Below, piece after piece: positions 42,204 to 51,691 of a stretch of 64,000 bases of DNA. Under the pieces are notes generated by a model. It was not told the origin of the DNA. It did not search any database and saw nothing but the letters and a program-made list of their open reading frames with translations. The stretch is taken from contig JADJLQ010000006.1 of NCBI GenBank assembly GCA_016709995.1, positions 1 through 64,000 on the forward strand. The letters are read 5' to 3'. Made by a program: the position numbers and the translations under genes. This DNA comes from Saprospiraceae bacterium. GTDB taxonomy: Bacteria > Bacteroidota > Bacteroidia > Chitinophagales > Saprospiraceae. Position 1 is the first letter of the stretch, and the number at the start of each line of letters is the position of its first letter.

Positions 42204-45200
42204 ATGAAAAATTTCTTGTTTTTCACTTTTACTCTGATGCTCGCCATTTGGAGTACTATTCTTTTTAATTTTAATAATACTGAATCACCTAATGCTGGCA
42301 CATATAATTCCCCGAAGGACGAATCAACCGCATTCGATTATGCAGGTCTTTGTGATAGCGTAACCATATTTACTCAGCAGCTAAGGACTGTGCCGGCCTC
42401 CTGTTGTTTTCAATTGATTATTAATAATAAACTTAGAAATGCCATAACCCAAATCAAACTGGATATTAATACAGCCACTTTTACCAATATTGTGGTAGAA
42501 GTTAATGCTGGGTGGATAGTCAGCCAAACTCTTCAAAAAGATATATTATTATCACACTCCTCAGGGTTTATACCACTGGGCGGGTCATCCCCTTTGACCT
42601 TTTGTCTTAAGGGCGGAAACAATCCGGATTCACTAAAAATTAGTTTTTCTTATTCTGCTTTAGGCACCTCCGGTACTTGTTCGATCAACTCCTTGCTTTG
42701 TTCAGATCCCCTGCCGTGTGATGCAGATTTTACTTTTGGCAATATCAATAGTTGTGGCAATGTTCAGTTTACCAACCAATCTACAGGATCTGCTCCTTTA
42801 ACCTATAGCTGGACTTTTGGTGACCCCGGTAGTGGATCCGGTAACCTATCCAACGCACAGAATCCTAATCATCAATTCACCGCGTGTGGAATGTATTTGG
42901 TTTGTCTGAAAACTTCGGGTTCCGGATGTACTGATTCCATTTGTAAAACGGTCTCATACATAGACAATGTCAAACCTGTGATTACTTGCCCACCGTTCCT
43001 AAACCTGGCTTGCAATATCAATACCAACCCACCCGCTTCAGGCGTGGCTACGGCAACAGATAATTGTACCCCTGCCAATTCAATCCTGATCACCAGTTCC
43101 GATTTGGTGACCGGGGTCATGCCTTGCAATGCGACCATCACGAGAACCTGGTCTGCAAAAGACGGTTGTGGCAATATTTCTACTTGTCCTCAACGCATAA
43201 CCATCAAGGATACTATTGCGCCGGGTATTATATGTCCCTCCAATGCGGTAGTGAATACCAATCCTGGTGTATGCTATTTTTCAGGCCCAATATCCCAACC
43301 CACAGGAGTAGATAATTGCAGCCAAAATGTGACCTTCACCTGTTCACTGATTACGCCGACCAGTTCTATCCTGATTACCTCACAAACCCAGTTTCCTAAG
43401 GGAGTAAATACTATCACCTGTTTTGCAAAAGATGGATGCGGAAACCAAAGTCAAAATTGCAATTTTAGCCTCACCGTAGTCGACAATGAAAAGCCAAAAA
43501 TTATTTGTCCCTCAAACTTATCCCTGATAGGTACGATTAATCCTCAAGGTACCTGCACAGCGATCGTATCTAATCTGGCACCTACCGTCACAGATAATTG
43601 TCCTATGACAAACCTTAGTTACCTTTTGGCAGGAGCTACCTCCGGCCAGGGGAATGGCATGGCCAGTAATTTAAGTTTTTTGCAGGGAATCACTACCGTG
43701 ACTTATAATGTAACAGATATGGCAGGAAATAGGGACTCCTGCAAATTTACGGTTACTGTGACTTGCGTCAATTCTTTGACTTGCCCTAACAACCTGGTAC
43801 CTAATCCCAGTTTTGAGAGTTATACTATATGCCCGCCTGGTATTTCACCACCATTCACGGCAACGGGCTGGACATTGCCTACCGGGGGGACCTCAGATTT
43901 GTACAACAGTTGTGCCCCAATCAGCAGTAACGTAAATGCTCCACAAAATTCTTTTGGTCTCCAAAATCCCAGGACAGGCAATGGATATGCGGGATTTATA
44001 TTGCGCCCTTCTAATCCTAACTATCGGGAATATCTCGAAGTGCCTTTGACAGCGACTTTGACAGCCGGACATACTTACCAGGTTTCTTTTTATCTAAGCC
44101 TTGCCGATCAGGCCAAATGGGCTATTGACAAGATAGGCGCATTTCTTTCCCCGACATCTGTAGGGCCTATAGCTACAGCACCAGTATTGCCGTATACACC
44201 TCAAATCATGAACCCTATAGGCAATTATATCACCAATAAAACAGGCTGGACGCTTATAAGTGGCAATTATGTAGCCACGGGCGTTGAAACTCACCTGGTG
44301 ATCGGAAATTTTTATAATGATGCCCTGACCATTCCACTGATGGGGCAAGGTGGGTTTTATCCCGGCTCCTACTATTATATTGATGATGTATCCGTCTGTG
44401 AGAGCTGCGTCTCTCCTCCCTGCGATACCTGCTGTAAAGATGCAATGACTTTTAATGCTCTGGTCAATCAGGGTTTTACCGTGGTCAATCAGGATTGCCA
44501 GGTGACCGTCACTGCACCACAATTTGACAGCTGTTTTTTATTTAGCACTCCACCGGTATTGGATGGGGGGATAGCATCACAGGTCATTACCAATCCAAAT
44601 GGTTCGTGGACCTATACCTTTACTCAAAGTGGTACACATCAGGTATGCGTCACAGTATTTGATGCCTGCCAGGTGAAGCAGATGTGTACTACAGTCAAAG
44701 TAAATTGCCCAATAGATTATTGTGACAGCATTTCGTTTTGGGTGGAATCGTTGAAGGCTATCCCTCCTGCCTGTTGCTTTAGATTGCATGTCGATAATAA
44801 GGCGAAAAACAAGTTTACTCAAATCCCATTAGTGCTGAATACAGCTCAGTTCAATTCCATCAGTGTAGATAATTTCAACGGTTGGATTGCGAGCCAATCC
44901 AATCCAGGCAATATCAATCTATCAAACAACGTATCCGGTTTTATTCCGGTCGGTAGTTTTACACCGCTTAGTTGGTGTATCTATAGTGGATCTAATCCGG
45001 ATACCATTTCTGTGAAAGCAGAATTTCTGGTCGGTCATACCAAGGTGACCTGTGATACCAGTTTTGTATTCTTCTGTCCACCTCAGCCTGATACAGCCTG
45101 CGGTATTGGTTGTAAAGCAGATAGTATTTTATTAAACACCGGGGTGGATCACAGTACTGGTTTGTTTTATGCACCCGGAAGTCCTGATCCCTACTGGACC

Positions 45201-47966
45201 GTGACACAAACTCCCTATCCTGCCTACAGCTTGCCGAAACCTGCTTATGTGTTGGCTACCCCATCTTATTGGCACGATCAACCCAATGCTTCCATGCCTT
45301 GCTCACGTTGGATAAATTTTTCAGGTGGACCTTATCACTACGATGGCGGAATCTATGAGTTTACCCGATGTTTTTGTATTTGCAAAGATGGCGCAAGAAT
45401 ACAAATACATTTAAGTGCATTGGTTGACAACAAAGTTGACTTTACCCTTTGTGATAGCACGGGTACCACCCTGGCACAATTATTAAGTTCCAGTACATTC
45501 CTCAGACCTCCTGCTGACACTACTGTATCGTTGCTCCTGGATAAAGGAAGGTATTGTATCAAAGCCAGCGTATCTAATTATGGTCATACTTATACCGGGT
45601 TAAACGTATGTGGAAGCATAAAAGGGGATGGCCTGGTCAAAGAGATTTGTTGTGAGCCTTCCTCTATTATCGGTGTAAAATATTTGGACACTTCCTGTGT
45701 AGGCCTATCTTATAATGGAGGCCAGCCCACCCTGCAAGGATGGCAAATCGTATTGTGCAATAACCAGGGGGTGGCCATTGATACGGTGATCACTGATCCA
45801 TCTGGGGCCTATAGCTTCAGCCCGTTACTTCCAGGCTTATACACCCTAAAAGAAATCAATCAATCCGGATGGACACCTTCACTGCCTTCTTCTGGCATAT
45901 CCTCCATCTTCCTGGGAGCCAATCAGGTCGCACAAGTCAATTTTGCCAATTGTCCACCGGAAAAAGACAGTTGCTGTATGAGTAAAGCGACATTTGGTCA
46001 AAACATATTAAATGCGGTTCACTTTACAATAGCAGACTCTATTTGCAAAGCAAAGATTACGGTGCAAAGATTGCCCCTGTGTGATTCCATCCTACTGATC
46101 AATTGGGGAGACGGGCAGATCACGAATGGAGCATTTGCCAATGGGATGTGGATGCATACTTACACTCAAAGCGGCACCTATACCATACAGATTCCTATCG
46201 TCGAATATGGTGCTAATGGAAAACCTTGCTTTGATACTTTACTGAGCATTCCGATAGAAATTCACTGCGTTTGTGAATGCGGACGATATTTATTGGGTGC
46301 GGCGCAAAATGGTTTTGTAACGCCTTTGTCCTGCAATGATACGCTTACCTTGGGGTGCCCGGCATCACCTTCCTTGTCGATTAACGGACATTTTACCTGT
46401 GCGGGAGATTCATGCGTCACCCCCAATATTCAATGGACGCTATCAGGACCTTCGGTCAACCTCAGCGGCAGTACCTCACCGGGAAATATTCAAATAAATA
46501 TCCCTGGTCCTTTAAATGCAGGGTATTATGTGCTGAATTTGCAGACAGTATGCGGCCAACAAAAATGTACTTGTAAAATTACCATCTTCCAGCGGCCATG
46601 TCCTGTGATCGATACCTGTAATATGTATTGTTCGGGTACCTCGTGGAGTCAGCTCAATACTTCCTGGATAGAGGATATGGTCGTCTTCCAGGGAAAACTC
46701 ATCGTGGCAGGTCAGTTTAGTTCGATTGGCAACCCCCTCATCCAGGCTAACAATATTGCTGCCTGGAATGGATCTGTCTGGGCACCCCTGGGCAATGGAT
46801 TAAACAATATGGTTAAAGATATAGAAGTACACAATGGTATATTATATGCTGGTGGTGATTTTACAATGGCGGGCAATACCTCAGCCAATAAAATTGCCAG
46901 TTGGAATGGATCCTCCTGGTCAGCGTTGCCACAAGGGGGTATCAATGGAGTTGCCAATAATGTCGAAGCCTTACTTTCCAGTGCGTGGGGATTGGTCGTG
47001 GGTGGTAAGTTTAATGCTGTTGGTTCTAGCGCTTTAACAGCCAATAATATTGCCAGGTGGAATCCGGTGAGCGGATGGGCTACTTTTGGTAGTGGATTGA
47101 ATGGCCCTGTATTTGCTCTATCTCATTTCAATGGCAACATCGTAGCCGGTGGTCATTTTGGCAACTCTCCCGGAGGGCTTAACAATCTGGCTATCTGGGT
47201 TGGTTATTGGACCAAAGTAGGCGGTGGCGGTGCTGTCACTCTATCTACACCACCAATCATTAGCACCGAAGGAATTTATGCAATTACACAATACAAAAAT
47301 GATTTAATCGTCGGTGGTCAATTTCCCTCAGCAGTTTCCACCACCGTGTTAAATGGCACCAAAACACAACATCTGGCACAGTGGAATGGTGCCTACTGGA
47401 CTACGATAGGCATAGGTCCAAATCCTCCAGGAAGTTCTATTAACACAGGCAATGGAGTCTTTGCGTTAAAAGTGATTAATAACGAACTGTTAGTCGGAGG
47501 TCAGTTCAGTCAAATCAATGGTCAGAATATTGCTCAACTGGCCAAATGGAATGGAACCAGTTGGTCAGGTTTTGGACATCCTGCCAATGGCATAGTAAAA
47601 GCGATTGCAGTATCAGATTCAGGGGTTCAAAAGATAAACTGCAATCTTTATACGGGTGGTGAAGTGCTGTTCAATCAATGGAAATGCTCCAGCGTGAGTG
47701 CCGCTGACAAATCTCAACCCTATTCAATTTCGATTTATCCCAATCCGTCTAAGGGAAAAATCTATATTCAGTTTAATGAAGCACTACCGGGCAGGGTGCA
47801 GATTTCTTTATATTCCCTGATAGGTCAGCAGGTCGCAGATGAATCATTTGAAAATAATCATTTTACAAAATCTATAGACATTCATTCTTTGCCGGCTGCC
47901 ACTTATCTCGTAAAGATTTCCACTGCAAAAGGTCATATCGTAAAGAAAATAATAGTGGTTGAGTAA
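42204..47966 (+). CDS. Giant multi-domain secreted protein with T9SS sorting domain
   Basis: 1920 residues. Signal peptide at the start (MKNFLFFTFTLMLAIWS). Order: a Cys-containing domain (~46-166), PKD-like (~173-252, TYSWTFGDPGSGSG), three HYR-type repeats (~255-520, each with DNC and CFAKDGCGN-like motifs), a lectin-like region beginning PNPSFESYTICPPG (~533-735), a second copy of the first domain (~836-955), a Cys-rich domain, SdrD/B-like (~1153-1250, GAYSFSPLLPGLYTLKEINQ), then propeller-like repeats (~1473-1812, units like LIVAGQFSSIG, NNIAAWNGSVWAPLGNGL). The C-terminus (SISIYPNPSKGKIYIQFNEA to KIIVVE) is the type A sorting signal. Probably an adhesin or matrix protein. Confidence 0.93.
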   Translation: MKNFLFFTFTLMLAIWSTILFNFNNTESPNAGTYNSPKDESTAFDYAGLCDSVTIFTQQLRTVPASCCFQLIINNKLRNAITQIKLDINTATFTNIVVEVNAGWIVSQTLQKDILLSHSSGFIPLGGSSPLTFCLKGGNNPDSLKISFSYSALGTSGTCSINSLLCSDPLPCDADFTFGNINSCGNVQFTNQSTGSAPLTYSWTFGDPGSGSGNLSNAQNPNHQFTACGMYLVCLKTSGSGCTDSICKTVSYIDNVKPVITCPPFLNLACNINTNPPASGVATATDNCTPANSILITSSDLVTGVMPCNATITRTWSAKDGCGNISTCPQRITIKDTIAPGIICPSNAVVNTNPGVCYFSGPISQPTGVDNCSQNVTFTCSLITPTSSILITSQTQFPKGVNTITCFAKDGCGNQSQNCNFSLTVVDNEKPKIICPSNLSLIGTINPQGTCTAIVSNLAPTVTDNCPMTNLSYLLAGATSGQGNGMASNLSFLQGITTVTYNVTDMAGNRDSCKFTVTVTCVNSLTCPNNLVPNPSFESYTICPPGISPPFTATGWTLPTGGTSDLYNSCAPISSNVNAPQNSFGLQNPRTGNGYAGFILRPSNPNYREYLEVPLTATLTAGHTYQVSFYLSLADQAKWAIDKIGAFLSPTSVGPIATAPVLPYTPQIMNPIGNYITNKTGWTLISGNYVATGVETHLVIGNFYNDALTIPLMGQGGFYPGSYYYIDDVSVCESCVSPPCDTCCKDAMTFNALVNQGFTVVNQDCQVTVTAPQFDSCFLFSTPPVLDGGIASQVITNPNGSWTYTFTQSGTHQVCVTVFDACQVKQMCTTVKVNCPIDYCDSISFWVESLKAIPPACCFRLHVDNKAKNKFTQIPLVLNTAQFNSISVDNFNGWIASQSNPGNINLSNNVSGFIPVGSFTPLSWCIYSGSNPDTISVKAEFLVGHTKVTCDTSFVFFCPPQPDTACGIGCKADSILLNTGVDHSTGLFYAPGSPDPYWTVTQTPYPAYSLPKPAYVLATPSYWHDQPNASMPCSRWINFSGGPYHYDGGIYEFTRCFCICKDGARIQIHLSALVDNKVDFTLCDSTGTTLAQLLSSSTFLRPPADTTVSLLLDKGRYCIKASVSNYGHTYTGLNVCGSIKGDGLVKEICCEPSSIIGVKYLDTSCVGLSYNGGQPTLQGWQIVLCNNQGVAIDTVITDPSGAYSFSPLLPGLYTLKEINQSGWTPSLPSSGISSIFLGANQVAQVNFANCPPEKDSCCMSKATFGQNILNAVHFTIADSICKAKITVQRLPLCDSILLINWGDGQITNGAFANGMWMHTYTQSGTYTIQIPIVEYGANGKPCFDTLLSIPIEIHCVCECGRYLLGAAQNGFVTPLSCNDTLTLGCPASPSLSINGHFTCAGDSCVTPNIQWTLSGPSVNLSGSTSPGNIQINIPGPLNAGYYVLNLQTVCGQQKCTCKITIFQRPCPVIDTCNMYCSGTSWSQLNTSWIEDMVVFQGKLIVAGQFSSIGNPLIQANNIAAWNGSVWAPLGNGLNNMVKDIEVHNGILYAGGDFTMAGNTSANKIASWNGSSWSALPQGGINGVANNVEALLSSAWGLVVGGKFNAVGSSALTANNIARWNPVSGWATFGSGLNGPVFALSHFNGNIVAGGHFGNSPGGLNNLAIWVGYWTKVGGGGAVTLSTPPIISTEGIYAITQYKNDLIVGGQFPSAVSTTVLNGTKTQHLAQWNGAYWTTIGIGPNPPGSSINTGNGVFALKVINNELLVGGQFSQINGQNIAQLAKWNGTSWSGFGHPANGIVKAIAVSDSGVQKINCNLYTGGEVLFNQWKCSSVSAADKSQPYSISIYPNPSKGKIYIQFNEALPGRVQISLYSLIGQQVADESFENNHFTKSIDIHSLPAATYLVKISTAKGHIVKKIIVVE

Positions 47967-48165
47967 ATAAGCATTTTTAAAACATAAATTTGCTCTGCTT
48001 TATCCTGTGACAACAGTTTGGATTTAAAGAAGAATCAACCTTCCAGGGCAAAGCCTATATCTTTGTGACATCGTCCCTTCTCTGTGTTAGTAGCTCTATG
48101 AAGTATGATTTATACGTAAGAGTTAAACTACGGGGTAGCTGAGGTATCCTCATTAAAGCTTTAAT

Positions 48166-50757
48166 TTGTTTTTTGTGATCAAGACCATTCCTTACATCAA
48201 AGAAAATAGAAAAATAATCGGCCAATTTATATTCAGTATTTTCTTTATAGGGACTGGTATTTGGTTTATTCAACACGAACAGGCTGAGCTGGTGTCGGTC
48301 AGAAACCACCTTAGCAGTGCTAATGCGTGGTGGGTTATTGCTGGTATAGGAGTGACTTTCTTATACATTCTTTTACAAGCTTTGATGTATATGACTTCTT
48401 TTGCTGCCATAGGAAACACGGTCGGTCTTGCCGATGCCATTATCCTCTTTTTGAAACGAAATTTTGTCAGTGTCTTTCTACCAGCAGGGGGTATTTCGTC
48501 CCTGGTTTTTTTTACAGACCCACTTAAAAAAAAGGGTATCAAAGAGACCCAAATCCTTTTCGCGTCAACGATATATGCTTTTGTCGGTTTTTTATCTGTA
48601 GCAGTAGTCGGTATTCCTGCGTTTATGTTTGCTTTGGTCAAGAATGCGTCCGGTGCTGGTGAATGGTTAGCTTTGATAGCCATTGTGGTGCTTAATGTTG
48701 GACTGGTGCAGGCTTACCGCTCGATGCTCCAACAAGGTAGAGCCTATAAGATCATCCTTAAGTGGTTCCCTTCGACGGAAGTGTTTTTGAATGATCTCGC
48801 GAGTAAAGGTATAGATCGAAAACAATTTTTGTTAACCATACTTTATTCCATCCTCATAGAACTAGTAGGTATTGTTCATGTATACATTGCTATGCTGGCA
48901 TTGCAATTTTCACCAACACTATTCGCAGCGATCATGGGATATATCGTCTCGGTAGTGTTTTTGGTTATATCTCCTTTTTTGAGGGGACTTGGAGCCGTAG
49001 AGGTCTCCATGAGTTATGTTTTAATTCGATTTGGATTTGAGCCAGTGAGTGCTATTTCAATTACTTTTTTGTATCGCTTTTTTGAATTTTGGATGCCTTT
49101 GTTGGCCGGAGCCCTTTCGTTTCTTTTAAAAATCAATAAATTATTAATGCGTATTCTCCCGGCAATTTTTTTGTTTGGCCTGGGCATTATCAATATCGTA
49201 TCCGTCTTGACTCCGGCGTTTAAGGATCGACTAAATTGGCTCAAGGATTTTTTACCGATAGAAGCTATTCATGCCTCCAACAATCTTGTGTTGATCACCG
49301 GATTGTTTTTGCTGGTGACCGCGGCATTCATGCTCAAAGGTTTAAGGACAGCATGGTGGTTTGGAGTGATATTGAGTGTGATCTCACTGATCGGCCATCT
49401 CACTAAAGCCATCGATGTGGAGGAAGCTTCCGCAGCTTTGCTGGTCATCTTGGTTTTAATGGCTACACGCAAAGAATATTACATTAAAAATAATCCGCAC
49501 CTTCGACTGATTGGCATCCAGACTGCTTTATTAAGTATAGCAGCGGTCCTGGTATATGGCATCATTGGATTTTATTTTTTAGACAAAAAACATTTCGGAA
49601 TTGATTTTGGTTTTATGCAATCTGTACGATATACCTTGCAGAATTATTTTTTGATCGGGAGCGAGGACCTTTATCCGTTAGGTTCGTTTGCCGACCATTT
49701 CCTGATGTCAATTAAAATCAGTGGCCTCTTTTCTTTTAGTTTTATGCTCTACACCCTGGTAAGGCCTTTTATACAAGAAAATACCTTTTCAGCTGAAGAA
49801 AAAGTCTTGTCGGATGATCTAGTATCTAAAGCAGGAGATTCAGCGTTGGATTATTTTAAAACTTACAGAGACAAACTGATATTTATCGCTTCCGACAAAC
49901 AAGCATTTGTTTCTTATAGAGTGTCTGCCAATTTTGCGGTGGTTCTTGAAAATCCTGTAGCCATCAGCCGGGTAGTCAGGATTAATTGTATCAATGAATT
50001 TAATCAATATTGTTTTGAGAGTGGGTTAAAGAGTATTTTTTACAGGGTGCCGGAAGAAAGCCTTTCCGTGTATCGTCAACTCGGGTATAAACATCTTTTT
50101 TTAGGTCAGGTCGGTGTAGTAGATCTGGATTCGTTTTCATTAGAAGGTCCCGGCAAAAAATCATTACGCAATGCTTATAGGAAAATCAATGATAAAGGAC
50201 TGCGGTCAAAGATCCATTTACCCCCTATCAAAGATGGTTTAATTCAAAAACTTAAATCTGTCAGCGACGAGTGGTTATTAGATACTCACCGAAGCGAAAT
50301 CGTGTTTTCTCAAGGCATGTTTTTAGTGGAAGAACTAAAAAAGCAAACTATCATCACTGTCGAGAATACCGAAGAGAAAATTATTGCCTTTTTAAATATC
50401 ATCCCTGATTATGTCAAAGGGGAAGCTACTTACGACCTGCTTAGAAAGACCAGTGACGCTCCCAATGGCGTCCTGGATTTTATCCTGCTGGACCTGTTTG
50501 CCTATTTGAAAACACAACAATTTACCTCTATCAATCTTGGTTTGGCCCCTTTGAGCGGCCTTGAAGATCCAAATACTTTTCCGGAGAAATCCATGAAGTA
50601 TGCGTATGAAAAAATAAAATCATTCGCTCACTATAAAGGACTTCGGGATTTTAAAGACAAATTTTCTCCTGAATGGAAAAACGAATACCTGGTCTATTCA
50701 CACGATTTTGATTTGCTGCAAGTTCCTTCTGTGTTGGCCAAAGTGATCAAACCATAA
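48166..50757 (+). CDS. MprF-like lysylphosphatidylglycerol synthase/flippase
   Basis: 863 residues from a TTG start; a GTG nine bases later (MIKTIPYIKENRK) is an equal or better choice. About 12-14 membrane helices fill residues 1-540: first a flippase-like (LPG synthase TM) half including FVSVFLPAGGISSLVFF and GLGAVEVSMSYVLIRFGF. The C-terminal ~330 residues are a soluble DUF2156/GNAT-like domain with SFSLEGPGKKSLRNAYRKIN, DEWLLDTHRSEIVFSQGMF and SINLGLAPLSGL. The known role is adding amino acids to membrane lipids or exporting them, giving resistance to cationic peptides. Full-length architecture. Confidence 0.92.
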   Translation: MFFVIKTIPYIKENRKIIGQFIFSIFFIGTGIWFIQHEQAELVSVRNHLSSANAWWVIAGIGVTFLYILLQALMYMTSFAAIGNTVGLADAIILFLKRNFVSVFLPAGGISSLVFFTDPLKKKGIKETQILFASTIYAFVGFLSVAVVGIPAFMFALVKNASGAGEWLALIAIVVLNVGLVQAYRSMLQQGRAYKIILKWFPSTEVFLNDLASKGIDRKQFLLTILYSILIELVGIVHVYIAMLALQFSPTLFAAIMGYIVSVVFLVISPFLRGLGAVEVSMSYVLIRFGFEPVSAISITFLYRFFEFWMPLLAGALSFLLKINKLLMRILPAIFLFGLGIINIVSVLTPAFKDRLNWLKDFLPIEAIHASNNLVLITGLFLLVTAAFMLKGLRTAWWFGVILSVISLIGHLTKAIDVEEASAALLVILVLMATRKEYYIKNNPHLRLIGIQTALLSIAAVLVYGIIGFYFLDKKHFGIDFGFMQSVRYTLQNYFLIGSEDLYPLGSFADHFLMSIKISGLFSFSFMLYTLVRPFIQENTFSAEEKVLSDDLVSKAGDSALDYFKTYRDKLIFIASDKQAFVSYRVSANFAVVLENPVAISRVVRINCINEFNQYCFESGLKSIFYRVPEESLSVYRQLGYKHLFLGQVGVVDLDSFSLEGPGKKSLRNAYRKINDKGLRSKIHLPPIKDGLIQKLKSVSDEWLLDTHRSEIVFSQGMFLVEELKKQTIITVENTEEKIIAFLNIIPDYVKGEATYDLLRKTSDAPNGVLDFILLDLFAYLKTQQFTSINLGLAPLSGLEDPNTFPEKSMKYAYEKIKSFAHYKGLRDFKDKFSPEWKNEYLVYSHDFDLLQVPSVLAKVIKP

Positions 50758-50791
50758 TGTTTTCAAACCAACGGATTAGAATCAAATCAGT

Positions 50792-51460
50792 ATGACGAAT
50801 TCATTAGCGCAGCATACCAGGATTGCAAGCTTTGGAGCTGTGATGGCCTGTATAGGTGATTGGGTCGTTTTATTTGTCCTTGGTAGATATTACCCTGGTT
50901 ACAGTCAACTGGAGCACAGCATCAGCTCCTTAGGTGCCTCCAATAGTCCGGTCGCCCAGTGGGCAGAGATCAGTTGGTTGATCATTGGGCTCCTGTTTAT
51001 TTGGTTTGGTGTAGAATTTGGACGCCAGTATAGGGCTGAAGGAACGTATGCAAAAGTCGCATCCTGGTTGATCATTCTATATGGAGCAGGGGAAGGACTT
51101 GGCTCAGCTTTCTTCAAAGTAGATTCTTTACATCATTCCCTGAGTTTTATTGGGATTATTCATCAATTGACCAGCATCTGTGGCGTACTGGCCATCCTTC
51201 TGCTGCCTTTGGTCATAAAAAGATTATTTCCTTTTAGATCTATACCCGGATTTCCTTTTTTTTCCGACTTCGTTTTTGCTCTTGGTGGTGTCCTGCTTGG
51301 CTTATTTCTGTGCCGATTTTTTGTTCCAGCAGATCATCCAATAGTCCGAATTAAGGGTTTGTGGCAGCGATTACTGCTTTTTACCAACTATATTTATATC
51401 CTAACTGCCATTTATTTTATGTGGAAAACCAGTCGCTTCAGACCTGTTCACAAATCATAA
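50792..51460 (+). CDS. DUF998 family membrane protein
   Basis: 222 residues, about seven helices. Family features: LGRYYPGYSQLEHSISSLGA near the first loop, then GVEFGRQYRAEG, and AGEGLGSAFFKVDSLHHSLS. DUF998 members are small membrane proteins of unknown function. The gene is 34 bp downstream of the MprF-like gene and likely co-transcribed with it. Confidence 0.88.
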   Translation: MTNSLAQHTRIASFGAVMACIGDWVVLFVLGRYYPGYSQLEHSISSLGASNSPVAQWAEISWLIIGLLFIWFGVEFGRQYRAEGTYAKVASWLIILYGAGEGLGSAFFKVDSLHHSLSFIGIIHQLTSICGVLAILLLPLVIKRLFPFRSIPGFPFFSDFVFALGGVLLGLFLCRFFVPADHPIVRIKGLWQRLLLFTNYIYILTAIYFMWKTSRFRPVHKS

Positions 51461-51691
51461 AACAGGAGAAATGATAATTTATGTGGCGCGGTAGATGTCT
51501 CATCCATTCAAACCCAATACCAGGAATTTTTTAAACTGGCCCCGATCCATATTTGCGATGAGTTGTTTTTTTTTATTTTTCATGCAACCAATCTCACCTA
51601 AAGGCACCTAGTACTTTGATAAAAGCATTGCTCTCTCAAAGCCTGCCCATATCTGTTTTTTAATAATTATTTATTGCTTTAAAGCCATTTT

